From NCBI RefSeq assembly GCF_026625565.1, contig NZ_CP112998.1, positions 808,501 to 872,500 on the forward strand: a stretch of 64,000 bases of DNA, written 5' to 3'. A model generated the notes under the pieces. That model had not been told where the DNA came from. It ran no database searches and worked only from the letters and a program-made list of their open reading frames with translations. A program made the translations under genes and the position numbers. Below, in pieces: positions 1 through 7,681 of the stretch (positions are counted from its first letter, which is position 1; each line of letters starts with the position of its first letter). The DNA comes from Dyadobacter pollutisoli (lineage in GTDB: Bacteria; Bacteroidota; Bacteroidia; Cytophagales; Spirosomataceae).

Positions 1-1091
1 AATACGCTGAGGCCAAAACAGTTTTTGATGCAGTCATTGCGCAGGGAGTTACCAGTTCAGGGGCGAAATATGCATTGACCAGAAGATTCGAAGACAACTT
101 TGACGCTGCGACAGATAACAGTTCCGAATCCGTGTTTGCGATCCAGATGGCCGCCAACGACGGTACCAACAATATTGCCAATGCCAATCAGGGCGGTATG
201 CTTAATTTCCCGTATGGGGATAGCCCATTCAGATGCTGCGGATTTTTCCAGCCCTCCCAGGACCTGGTGAATTCTTACCGCACCAATTCCCAAACCGGTT
301 TGCCTTATGTGGATGACTATAATACACACGTTGTGAAAAGTGATCAGGGAATCGCTTCCAGTCAGGCTTTTACCCCTGACGCGGGAAATCTGGACCCGCG
401 CCTTGACTGGACTGTCGGTCGCCGCGGCTTGCCCTATCATGACTGGGGTTTTCATCCGGGGGCATCCTGGATCCGCAGCCCGGGACAATCTTACGCCGGA
501 CCTTATTCTCCTAAAAAGAATATCTACTGGCAGGCTACGCAGGATATCTATTCCGATCAGAGTGCATGGGCACCGGGGACTGCCATCAATGTGAATGTGA
601 TCCGTTATGCGGATGTGCTGCTGATGGCAGCGGAAGTCGAAGCGCAGCTGAATAATCTCGCTCAGGCGCAGACCTACGTGAACCTGGTCAGGGCCCGGGC
701 GGCAGACCCTGCAAGCACACTTTACAAATATGTGAATGATAAAAACCCTTTGGCGGGCTTTTCAACCACGCCGGCGGCCAATTACAAGATAGCAGTGTAT
801 CCGGCAGGTGCCTTTGCCGGAATGGGGAAGGATGGGGCCTTAAAGGCAATTTACTTCGAGCGTAAAATTGAACTGGCCATGGAAGGTCATCGTTTCTTTG
901 ACCTGGTGCGCTGGGGAATTGCCCAAACTGCCTTAACTGCCTTCTTCCAATACGAGGGAACGGTCACCACCGATGTCCGTGGAGGAAGCTTTATTGCCGG
1001 GAAAAATGAATATTTCCCGATTCCCCAGCGTCAGATCGATCTGAGCACGCAAAGTGGCTCTTCTTCCCTGAGACAGAATGCCAACTATTGA
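1..1091 (+). CDS. RagB/SusD family nutrient-uptake outer membrane lipoprotein (C-terminal part)
   Basis: The frame is already open at base 3, so the gene begins before the window; about 362 codons are visible, ending with TGA at 1089-1091. SusD proteins sit on the cell surface, bind glycans or other oligomers, and close over a SusC TonB-dependent channel. What shows the family is the C-terminal signature: a block reading VIRYADVLLMAAEVEAQL, the usual asparagine-rich 'YVNLVRARA' helix, then 'IYFERKIELAMEGHRFFDLVRWG', and the terminal 'EYFPIPQRQIDLS' motif. These last three are near-universal in SusD C-termini. The SusC partner should lie just upstream, outside the window. A hairpin with a T-run follows at 1175-1205. 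Confident about the family, not about the substrate. Confidence 0.93.
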   Translation, partial: YAEAKTVFDAVIAQGVTSSGAKYALTRRFEDNFDAATDNSSESVFAIQMAANDGTNNIANANQGGMLNFPYGDSPFRCCGFFQPSQDLVNSYRTNSQTGLPYVDDYNTHVVKSDQGIASSQAFTPDAGNLDPRLDWTVGRRGLPYHDWGFHPGASWIRSPGQSYAGPYSPKKNIYWQATQDIYSDQSAWAPGTAINVNVIRYADVLLMAAEVEAQLNNLAQAQTYVNLVRARAADPASTLYKYVNDKNPLAGFSTTPAANYKIAVYPAGAFAGMGKDGALKAIYFERKIELAMEGHRFFDLVRWGIAQTALTAFFQYEGTVTTDVRGGSFIAGKNEYFPIPQRQIDLSTQSGSSSLRQNANY

Positions 1092-1174
1092 TATCATTGA
1101 CCGGGGGGCCTGATGGGTGTACTCCTGGTCATTTTGATAATTTAAGAATTTTAATACTGATGGATGAGAAAGAA

Positions 1175-1205
1175 GGAAGCCGGACGATGAATCCGGCTCC
1201 TTTTT
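1175..1205 (+). terminator. Rho-independent terminator after the SusD gene
   Basis: A stem made by AGCCGGA (1178-1184) and TCCGGCT (1192-1198) closes a 7-nt loop and is followed by TTTTT at 1201-1205. It lies 87 bp after the SusD stop and before the next gene, so it separates the two transcription units. Confidence 0.7.
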
Positions 1206-1261
1206 ATAAGGTACTATTTTTTCTTTAAATATTCTTATATTCAATTGATAATCTATTATAT

Positions 1262-4102
1262 GTGCCCATGATGCTGACCTTTACCTCCTTTCCGGGAATT
1301 ACCGGCCTTCTGAGATTCTCAATGAATTTGCTTTTGGCAATGCTTCTGGCTGCTTTTACCATTCAAGATGAGCCTGTCAAGCCGGATGAAAGCCGTTTTA
1401 CGCCGGTTGTTGTGGCTGACAACCTGGACGAGCCCATGGTTTTTGAAGTGTTGAAAGATGGTAGCGCTTATATCGCCGAAAGAAAAGGCGCTTTAAAAAA
1501 ATACAACCCGTCAACGAAAACCACAGAGCTGATTGCGACCATTGCTGTTAACACAAAATATACCAGTGCAGAGGGTGTTGTAAGAGAAGCCGAAGAGGGA
1601 TTGATGGGGCTGACTTTTGATCCGAACTTTGAGAAAAACCACTGGATTTACCTTTATTATGCCCATCCCACAGAGAAAAAGCACGTTTTGTCGCGCTGGG
1701 AATTAATAGACGACCAGCTGGTAGAATCCTCCAAAAAAGATGTGATCGCAGTGGAAACACAGCGGGAAGTTTGCTGCCACACAGGGGGAGGAATGACCTG
1801 GGACAAGGCAGGCAATCTTTTCCTGACAGTTGGTAACAATACAGGAAACCAGCAGGCTGCACAAACAGACGAACGCCCGGGCCGTGCCAGTTGGGATGAT
1901 CAGGGGCATGCTGGCAATACGAATGATCTGAGAGGAAAGATTTTGAGGATACATCCGCAAGCCGATGGAAGCTACACTATTCCCGAAGGCAATCTTTATC
2001 CAAAAGGGACTGCGAAAACCAGACCGGAAATATACTCCATGGGGCATCGTAATCCGTGGCGGATTAGTGTGGATAGTCAAACAGGATTTGTTTATTGGGG
2101 AGAAGTAGGCCCGGATGCAGGTGAAGATTCCGAAATCGGGCCGAGAGGTTATGATGAGCTCAATCAGGCCCGGAAGCCGGGGAATTTTGGCTGGCCATGG
2201 TTTGTGGCAGACGACCAGGCATTTCCAGTTTTTGACTATGGGACGAATAAGCCTCTCGCCAAAAAAGATCCTAAGAACCTGGTTAACAATTCGCCGAACA
2301 ATACGGGTCTGGAAAAATTGTTTCCTACCGCGCCTACTTTTATTTACTATCCCTATGGCGTATCGGAGAAATTTCCGTTGGTTGGTTCAGGATCCCGAAG
2401 TGCTACGGGTGGTCCGATATATCACCAATCTGATTTTAAAAACCCGAAACGGCCTTGGCCTGCCTATTACGAAAATAAATGGATCGCCGCAGACTTTTCA
2501 CGGGGCTGGATCATGGCTATTTCGATGAAGAGCAACGGTGATTATGAGTCAATGGAACGTGTTTTGCCCTCCTATCATCCCGTGCAGCCCATTGATATCA
2601 AATTTGGCCCTGATGGTGATCTTTACATTCTGGAATACGGCAGCAACTGGTTTCGTAAAAGTGATAACTCGCGCCTGGTCAGGATTGAATATAATGGTGG
2701 AAACCGCAAGCCAGTCGTTCAGATTGCTACGGATAAAAAAGGCGGCTCTGTGCCTTTCACAGCCAAATTATCATCAGAAGGAACAAGAGATTTTGACGGG
2801 GACCAGCTCAAATACAGCTGGAAAATAACCAGCAGCGGCGCCGCGCCCCAGACTTTTCAATCAGCCAGTCCGACTGTCACTTTTAGTAAGCCCGGTGTTT
2901 ATAGCGCTACATTGACCGTCACCGATTCCAAGGGCGCTGCTAATACAGAGTCCATCAGGATTGTGGCCGGAAATGCACCTCCGCAGGTTTCGGTGAACCT
3001 CGCCGGAAATAAAACCTTTTTCTTTGCTGATAAGCCAATCGCCTACACTGTGGATGTGGCTGATAAAGAAGACGGCAGCCTGTCAGAGGGGAAAATTAAG
3101 CCTAGCCAGGTCGCGGTGAGCATTGACTATACTTCCGAGGGTTTTGACTACGCCGAAGTGGTTCAGAATCAGCGAAGTGTAGATGCCACCACTCAATTTG
3201 CAGTTGCCCAGGTTTTAATGGGTAAAAGTGATTGTAAAGTCTGTCACCAGCCTAACGCGAAATCTGTCGGGCCGTCGTTTGCTGACATTTCCAATAAATA
3301 CAAGGGCCAGGCCGGAGCCCTGGACCAGCTTGTACAGAAGGTTTTAAAAGGCGGGTCAGGGGTTTGGGGAGAAGTGGCTATGGCCGCCCACCCGTCCCTA
3401 CCCATTGCCGACGCGGAAGTAATTGTCAAATACATCCTGAACAGCACCGACAAAACGTTAAGTTCGCTTTCTGTAAAAGGGGAGTACACCCCTGCAATTC
3501 CGAAGGGCGACAATGGCAACGGCTCGGTTTTAATCCGGGCAGCCTATACGGACCATGCAGTGAGTGGGGCCAAGGCTATCCCTGCGCAAACATCAGAGGA
3601 AATGATCATTCTCCGCAGTCCCGAAGTGAATGCTGCCGAGGCGCCCATCATAAAAGGGGCCGAATTGAAAGCATTGGGCGTTGCCGGACTCGGATTCAGC
3701 GTTGTGTCCTTTCAAGGGAGCTATCTTGGTTTCAAGCAGATCGATCTGACCGGTATCGGGCAGATAGAGCTTAACGCATCCGCCGAGACAAGGGAGGGGA
3801 GTATTGGAGGAGTAATCGAAATAAGGCTTGATTCGCCAACCGGTGATTTGATAGGGGAAAAACAGGTAGATGTTGCCCCGCCCATTGACATTGCCAAAGT
3901 AATGGCAGAAATGGAAAGCGAGAAAAAGAATGCAAAGCCAGGAGAGGTTGTAAAACAGCGAAATCCATTTGCAAGGCCACCCGTTTATATTAAGGTCAAA
4001 GACACTTCGGGTAAGCATGATTTGTATTTCGTATTCAAAAATGACAAGGCCAAACCCATTCAGCCGCTGATGTCGTTTTCGAAAATTAAATTTATACAGT
4101 AG
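1262..4102 (+). CDS. Secreted PQQ-dependent sugar dehydrogenase-like protein with PKD, cytochrome c and C-terminal carbohydrate-binding-like region
   Basis: The first ~490 residues resemble the glucose/sorbosone dehydrogenase beta-propeller, which oxidises sugars in the periplasm using PQQ; 'GLTFDPNFEKN', 'LRGKILRIHP' and 'GPDGDLYILEYG' are typical. A PKD/Ig-like domain follows at about residues 495-575. A c-type cytochrome segment follows at about 640-735, with the haem motif CKVCH near residue 658. The last ~150 residues resemble a CBM6-like beta-sandwich. The cytochrome could pass electrons from the propeller. The start is uncertain: GTG 1262 is followed by ATG at 1268 and 1271, and ATG 1322 gives a cleaner signal peptide (MNLLLAMLLAAFTIQ), so the mature enzyme probably starts from 1322. 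The next gene encodes a TIM-barrel sugar isomerase-like protein, which suggests sugar catabolism. The substrate is unknown. Confidence 0.88.
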   Translation: MPMMLTFTSFPGITGLLRFSMNLLLAMLLAAFTIQDEPVKPDESRFTPVVVADNLDEPMVFEVLKDGSAYIAERKGALKKYNPSTKTTELIATIAVNTKYTSAEGVVREAEEGLMGLTFDPNFEKNHWIYLYYAHPTEKKHVLSRWELIDDQLVESSKKDVIAVETQREVCCHTGGGMTWDKAGNLFLTVGNNTGNQQAAQTDERPGRASWDDQGHAGNTNDLRGKILRIHPQADGSYTIPEGNLYPKGTAKTRPEIYSMGHRNPWRISVDSQTGFVYWGEVGPDAGEDSEIGPRGYDELNQARKPGNFGWPWFVADDQAFPVFDYGTNKPLAKKDPKNLVNNSPNNTGLEKLFPTAPTFIYYPYGVSEKFPLVGSGSRSATGGPIYHQSDFKNPKRPWPAYYENKWIAADFSRGWIMAISMKSNGDYESMERVLPSYHPVQPIDIKFGPDGDLYILEYGSNWFRKSDNSRLVRIEYNGGNRKPVVQIATDKKGGSVPFTAKLSSEGTRDFDGDQLKYSWKITSSGAAPQTFQSASPTVTFSKPGVYSATLTVTDSKGAANTESIRIVAGNAPPQVSVNLAGNKTFFFADKPIAYTVDVADKEDGSLSEGKIKPSQVAVSIDYTSEGFDYAEVVQNQRSVDATTQFAVAQVLMGKSDCKVCHQPNAKSVGPSFADISNKYKGQAGALDQLVQKVLKGGSGVWGEVAMAAHPSLPIADAEVIVKYILNSTDKTLSSLSVKGEYTPAIPKGDNGNGSVLIRAAYTDHAVSGAKAIPAQTSEEMIILRSPEVNAAEAPIIKGAELKALGVAGLGFSVVSFQGSYLGFKQIDLTGIGQIELNASAETREGSIGGVIEIRLDSPTGDLIGEKQVDVAPPIDIAKVMAEMESEKKNAKPGEVVKQRNPFARPPVYIKVKDTSGKHDLYFVFKNDKAKPIQPLMSFSKIKFIQ

Positions 4103-4132
4103 AGGGGGCAAATTTTACATTAGCAGTCGGCA

Positions 4133-4189
4133 GTCGGCTTTCGGCAATCGATGGGGAAATCGACAGCCGATGGCCGACAGCCGAAAGCC
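4133..4189. repeat. Intergenic palindromic repeat rich in GTCGGC units
   Basis: GGCTTTCGGC at 4136-4145 pairs exactly with GCCGAAAGCC at 4180-4189. Both the arms and the loop contain repeated GTCGGC/GCCGAC words (4126-4131, 4133-4138, 4173-4178). It sits in the 128-bp gap between the sugar dehydrogenase and the isomerase-like gene. It could be a dispersed intergenic palindrome or a processing site; there is no T-run after it. Confidence 0.55.
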
Positions 4190-4230
4190 AACAAAGTATT
4201 TTATCATTTTAACCTAATTAATAGATTTTT

Positions 4231-5175
4231 ATGAGCACAGATAGAAGACGTTTTCTTAAACAGGCCGGAGCCGCAATAGCGGGAGGGCTTATATTACCAG
4301 CTATTTCAAAGGCATCAGGTTTGTTTGGCAACATGGCGGCATCATGGCCGATCGGCATTCAGCTCTTTACGGTCTTCAAACCAATGAACGAAGACCCGGA
4401 AGGAACCCTGAAAAAGATTGCGGCGATCGGCTATCAGGAGGTAGAGTCAGCATTCAGTACACGTGGAGGTTATTACGGCTACAAGCCGAAGGAATTTAAG
4501 AAATTGGTAGAAGGTGTTGGCCTCAAATGGCGCGCACATCACGCCCTGGGCGCGCCATTCAAAATGCCGCCTCCGGATAAAATGCCCAAAGGAGCAGACG
4601 GAAAGCCCATTGAAATACCCAAAATGCCGGCACTGCTTACATTGAGGGACAATTATCAGCAACTGGTGGACGATGCTGCGGAAGCAGAACTAAGTTACCT
4701 GGTGTGCGCCAGTACGCCGGTGGCCAATTTAGAGGAAATCAAAAATTCTATTGAAGTATTCCAAAAAACCGGAGAAGCCGCAAAAAAGGCAGGAATTGGT
4801 TTTGCTTACCACAATCATGCAACAGAATTTGATGCCGTGGAGGGAGGAAAAACACCCTATGAGCTCGTTTTGTCACAAACCGACAAAGATCTGGTGAAAA
4901 TGGAACTGGATCTGGCCTGGGCTACCAAAGCGGGTAAGGATCCGGTGGCACTTTTCAAGGAACATCCGGGCCGTTTTCCCTTGTGGCACGCAAAGGACAT
5001 CAAAAGTGATCTGCAGACGATCACAGAAGTAGGCAATGGCGTAGTGGAATTCAAACGGATTTTCGAAGCGGCAAAAATTGCAGGTCTCCAATATTTCTTC
5101 ATTGAGCAGGATATGGCTCCTGCTATGGAGAACGTAGCAACGGGTTATAAAAATCTGGCCAAGATTCTTGGTTGA
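4231..5175 (+). CDS. Tat-exported sugar phosphate isomerase/epimerase-like protein (xylose isomerase-like TIM barrel)
   Basis: The N-terminus carries a twin-arginine signal (STDRRRFLKQAGAAIAGG), so the folded protein should be exported. The rest has the AP-endonuclease-2/xylose-isomerase-like TIM barrel layout: 'WPIGIQLFTV' as strand 1, 'AYHNHATEF' with metal-binding His and Glu residues, 'MELDLAWATKAG', 'LWHAKDIKSD' and 'YFFIEQDM'. These positions match the metal ligands in this family. At 314 residues it has the normal length. It follows the PQQ sugar dehydrogenase by 128 bp in the same direction, so the two probably act on the same sugar class in the periplasm. The exact substrate cannot be read from sequence. 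Confidence 0.88.
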   Translation: MSTDRRRFLKQAGAAIAGGLILPAISKASGLFGNMAASWPIGIQLFTVFKPMNEDPEGTLKKIAAIGYQEVESAFSTRGGYYGYKPKEFKKLVEGVGLKWRAHHALGAPFKMPPPDKMPKGADGKPIEIPKMPALLTLRDNYQQLVDDAAEAELSYLVCASTPVANLEEIKNSIEVFQKTGEAAKKAGIGFAYHNHATEFDAVEGGKTPYELVLSQTDKDLVKMELDLAWATKAGKDPVALFKEHPGRFPLWHAKDIKSDLQTITEVGNGVVEFKRIFEAAKIAGLQYFFIEQDMAPAMENVATGYKNLAKILG

Positions 5176-5253
5176 TTGGATTTTTAATCACCGCAAACAT
5201 AGGCGGCCAGTGCAGTTTACCTAAAAGGTATGTTGTGCCCAGTATCCATGAGC

Positions 5254-5302
5254 TAGATCTTGTCCTACGACAAGACGAATCTATGTCGAAGGACAAGATC
5301 TA
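5254..5302. repeat. 19-bp inverted repeat
   Basis: The 19 bases from 5254 to 5272 are the reverse complement of 5284-5302 with one mismatch, around an 11-nt spacer. Each arm contains TTGTCC followed by a TCGACA/ACGACA word. It lies 79 bp past the isomerase-like gene and 45 bp before the broken oxygenase gene. It may be a dyad operator, a terminator without a T-run, or the end of a small mobile element. Confidence 0.5.
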
Positions 5303-5346
5303 ATTCTTTAACATGTCGTTTCTTTGTAGTGCTACTCAACAGAGGT

Positions 5347-5627
5347 ATGCTTAACTACAACAAAATGGATACGACAAATTTGAGGTCCATGTTGAACGTA
5401 TGATCCAGCTTAGTAAAGTAAGCCCTTTACTACCGGAAACATACATTCCATGGGATGATGAACCGGATTCAGATACGTTGTTTATGCCTGAAAAACTGGT
5501 TTCACTGGAAGGGCACAAACTGTGGGACACGCTTTCAAAGTCACAGCAGATCGAAATAGGCAGGCTCGAAGTGGTGCAGGTCATGTATTCTTGTGCATGG
5601 ATTCGAACCACTGTCTTATATAATTGA
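5347..5627 (+). pseudogene. N-terminal fragment of an AurF-like diiron oxygenase (p-aminobenzoate N-oxygenase family)
   Basis: From ATG 5347 the reading begins as MLNYNK, then must shift by one base at the A-run near 5363-5366 to continue as GYDKFEVHVERM and the long in-frame stretch to 5598. The segments 'LLPETYIPWDDEPDSD' and 'GHKLWDTLSKSQQIEIG', then 'VVQVMYS', match what I remember of the N-terminus of the Bacteroidota AurF-like family (about 300 residues). Only about 85 residues remain. After the Trp codon at 5596-5598 the similarity stops and a short unrelated tail runs to TGA. The gene is therefore both frameshifted and cut off, with a dead IS110 element downstream. Family assignment is from recall of the motif; a search would settle it. 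Confidence 0.6.
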
Positions 5628-5683
5628 AAATCAATAACTTAAAATCCGTAACTCAACAGGGTAACCTATATTCCCCCAGCCAA

Positions 5684-5808
5684 AATTGTTTGGTTTTTGC
5701 AATAACAAACTTAAATAAAAGCGGAGATTTATGATCGCGTTGGATAAAAATGGGCTACGCAATCGCCTCCATAATTGTTATAGTGATGTACCAAAAAACC
5801 AAACAATT
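5684..5808 (+). ncRNA. Candidate IS110-type bridge-RNA region (nested inverted repeats)
   Basis: A 15-bp perfect inverted repeat (5684-5698 with 5794-5808) ends one base before the likely recombinase start ATG at 5809. Inside it, ATAACAA (5702-5708) pairs with TTGTTAT (5775-5781), GGAG (5723-5726) with CTCC (5767-5770), and GATCGCGT (5733-5740) nearly matches ACGCAATC (5757-5764). Together they give a rod of about 125 nt with internal loops and a 16-nt apical loop. IS110-family elements are known to carry a structured bridge RNA in the non-coding end before the recombinase gene. Assigning this fold to such an RNA is inference. Confidence 0.4.
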
Positions 5809-6403
5809 ATGGAAGGATTTTGTGGTCTTGATGTACACAAAGATAGCGTCTTTATGTGCATATTAACAGATTCTGGCGAGAAGTTTGAGGGAGTTTTCGG
5901 CACCTTAACCCTTGAGCTTGAACGTTTGCGTCAGATGCTCTGCTTGCATCATGTGACGGAGGTAGCTCTTGAAAGCACCCGTATTTATTGGGTACCTGTA
6001 TGGCGTATTCTGGAAGCTGATTTTGACGTAAAGTTGATCAATCCCTACTTCATACGCCAGCTTCCCGGTCGAAAAACAGATGTAAAAGATGCATTGGATT
6101 GCGATGGTGCTGCAAAAGGGATTGATCAAATCCAGTTTCATTCCTGATGACCAAACCCAGCAACTGCGCTACTATAACCGGAAGATATTCTATCTGAACC
6201 GTCACTCGCAGCGGGCTGAACAAGCCTTAGATTTAATCTTGCAGCGGTGTAATATCCGCCTGAGCAACTATATCTGAGACATTGGGGCCAAATCGATGCG
6301 AAAAGTGATCAGGGCTCTCTCGGAGGGCACCCACGATCCACAACAACTGGTAAAACTGGTGCATGCCCGGATCAGTAATAAGTATGGGGTTGACCTTATG
6401 AAC
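5809..6403 (+). pseudogene. IS110 family transposase remnant (frameshift, nonsense codon and lost C-terminus)
   Basis: The best start is ATG 5809, giving the RuvC-like DEDD N-terminus with 'CGLDVHKDS' (first catalytic Asp), 'EVALESTRIYWVPVWRIL' and 'GRKTDVKDA'. These are hallmark IS110 motifs. Near 6100 the frame shifts (about two bases lost) into 'MVLQKGLIKSSFIPDD' and 'RHSQRAEQALDLILQRC'. An in-frame TGA at 6275-6277 then interrupts 'NYI-DIGAKSMRKV'. IS110 homology runs to about 6403 and then switches without a stop into a LysR-type sequence. The C-terminal domain with the essential serine is absent, so the element cannot move by itself. An upstream ATG at 5731 exists, but that region is better explained as the structured non-coding end. 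Confidence 0.88.
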
Positions 6404-6817
6404 CGACAGCACCATTTAGCTGACCAAAAAGCGGTACAGCTAACTGATTTGAAGAAAGAAAAGTGGATTGATCATGGCCCTGAGGCAGGCCTGTTTTACG
6501 CCCAACTTGAAGAAGTTTGCCGTGCTGCCGGCTTTCACCGGGAAAGCAACATAGCCCACTACGTGCCATCGTTTGATTTGTTAAAAAGTATGGTCAGGAC
6601 TGGAAAAGGGATTGCATTTATACCAGCATCACTTGATTTGAAGAAGGAGAGTGATCTGGTCTCTATGCCGATCATCAACGCGGATGGAACACCATTTAAA
6701 GAAATCGTCATCAGGCATGTTCTTATTCACAAATCAGAACAATCCTCACCGCTGGTACAGGCGTTGAGCGGACTGCTAAAATTGCAGATACGCCAGAATT
6801 TTGAACGTCTGCTTTGA
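6404..6817 (+). pseudogene. C-terminal fragment of a LysR-family regulator fused to IS110 sequence
   Basis: About 138 codons from 6404 read as the second half of a LysR effector-binding domain: 'HHLADQKAVQLTDLKKEKW' followed by 'SFDLLKSMVRTGKGIAFIP', the typical 'G.GIAF+P' turn. There is no helix-turn-helix half. The frame continues from the IS110 remnant with no stop between (an open frame runs from ATG 6296), so a junction lies near 6400. This suggests that IS110-mediated rearrangement or deletion removed the 5' half of the regulator. The fragment cannot bind DNA and is likely non-functional. Confidence 0.7.
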
Positions 6818-6991
6818 TTTAGATCACACCTGGTACTCCTATCATTCAAACTAAGGACGTCGATTGAAGGCTTTGATGCCAATCGAATCAAAGTACCTTC
6901 AAGGGCAAGAGGTTATGTTATGCGTATGCGCCCAATAAAAATACAGAACATACCCTTATTGTCATCCAGAGGATTTGAACCTTGCTCCCTG

Positions 6992-7019
6992 TAGAAAGTA
7001 CATTTAAGTGTACTTTCTA
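6992..7019. promoter_or_regulatory. Palindrome likely to be a HipB operator (site 1)
   Basis: TAGAAAGTAC (6992-7001) and GTACTTTCTA (7010-7019) are perfect inverted arms around an 8-nt AT-rich centre that is itself almost symmetric. The same AAAGTACA word recurs at 7055-7062 and overlapping the hipB start. HipB-type regulators are known to repress their own operon at such repeated palindromes; binding here is inferred from position and repetition. Confidence 0.6.
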
Positions 7020-7053
7020 TTCCGTACTTCAATCTTTGCCAACCTTTCACATG

Positions 7054-7077
7054 AAAAGTACATTATCGAATACTTTT
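7054..7077. promoter_or_regulatory. Second likely HipB operator
   Basis: AAAAGTA (7054-7060) and TACTTTT (7071-7077) form an inverted repeat with a 10-nt centre, sharing the AAAGTAC half-site of the site 52 bp upstream. A further half-site, TGTACTTTT, covers the hipB start codon at 7128. Three spaced half-site clusters before hipB support autoregulation. Confidence 0.5.
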
Positions 7078-7127
7078 TGCTGGTATTTACAATAAAGCAC
7101 TATATTTAAATTAAAAAGGATATTATA

Positions 7128-7397
7128 ATGTACTTTTTACCTATCATTGAGGCGATCAAAGCAAGGCGGCAATCACTGCGGGTTACCCAAAAAGGGCTAT
7201 CGGACTTATCTGGTGTAGCGCTGGGTGCTTTAAAAAAATTTGAGTCCGGCAAGGGCAATCCCACGCTATCAACATTAAAAAAGCTGTGTGATGCCCTGGG
7301 CCTTGAAATCACCCTGAGCGTAAAAAAACAATTAATCCATGAGAGCCGCATAAGTTCTTTTCAGAGGAGAAGAGGCTGGTATTCTATCGCAGGATGA
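7128..7397 (+). CDS. hipB: HipB-like XRE-family antitoxin/repressor
   Basis: This 89-residue protein is a helix-turn-helix XRE domain: 'IKARRQSLRVTQKGLSDL' then 'SGVALGALKKFESGKGNP' then 'STLKKLCDALGLEI', which are helices 1-5 of the Cro/C1 fold. In HipA-type modules this protein represses the operon and binds the kinase complex. The start at 7128 follows AAAAGGA with good spacing. The C-terminus looks abnormal: a family member would be expected to stop soon after LSVKK, but here the frame runs 20 codons further, past the hipS start at 7339, to a stop at 7395-7397. One base more in the A-run at 7322-7328 would explain this. The tail (ISSFQRRRGWYSIAG) is therefore probably out-of-frame hipS sequence. 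Confidence 0.82.
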   Translation: MYFLPIIEAIKARRQSLRVTQKGLSDLSGVALGALKKFESGKGNPTLSTLKKLCDALGLEITLSVKKQLIHESRISSFQRRRGWYSIAG

Positions 7398-7681
7398 CCA
7401 AGGCAGGTTTGAATTTCAGTACCACAAAGAATGGGTGGAAGACAGTTCAAAACCCGCTATCAGTCTGACTTTACCAAAAACGATTCAGGCTTATCAGTCT
7501 GAATACGTTTGCTTTTTTCTATAACATGCTGCCCGAAGGCTCCAATAAAGAATTGGTCTGTCACCTGAACCGAATAGATCGAAGCGACTACTTCGGCTTG
7601 CTGCTCACGACTGCAAAAAGCGACACGATTGGAGCCGTGACAATTATTAAAATCCCAAACGATGAGCTTACCAGTTATTGA
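7339..7681 (+). pseudogene. hipS: HipS-like protein (HipA N-terminal subdomain), disrupted
   Basis: In many Bacteroidota the HipA toxin is split, and a ~110-residue protein equivalent to the HipA N-subdomain-1 precedes the kinase. In E. coli HipBST this protein, HipS, is the antitoxin. Here ATG 7339 is followed by TAA at codon 5 (probably from CAA). The same frame then reads 'EAGILSQDDQGRFEFQYH' and 'KPAISLTLPKTIQ', and shifts at about 7507-7512. The other frame continues with 'FFYNMLPEGSNKELVC' and 'DYFGLLLTTAKSDTIGAV' to TGA 7679-7681. Motifs of the whole domain survive but two lesions break it. It overlaps hipT by 20 nt, as expected for translational coupling. Confidence 0.8.

Larger units (their letters stand above)
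6818..7127. other. Gap before hipB holding its likely control region
   Basis: I see no gene in these 310 bases. The right half contains dyad sequences listed separately (6992-7019 and 7054-7077). Bases 6970-6984 contain a short stretch resembling the T-loop of a tRNA in reverse orientation, but no D-arm, anticodon arm or acceptor stem goes with it. Confidence 0.6.

Noticed and set aside
5585..5606. tRNA-like T-loop sequence (reverse strand GGTTCGAATCC) at the oxygenase break point
   Set aside because: No acceptor stem, D-arm or anticodon arm is present, so it is not a tRNA. It might be an attachment-site scar, but a second matching copy is not convincing.
6968..6990. Second T-loop-like sequence (reverse strand GGTTCAAATCC)
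   Set aside because: The stem bases do not pair beyond three positions and no other tRNA arm is found.
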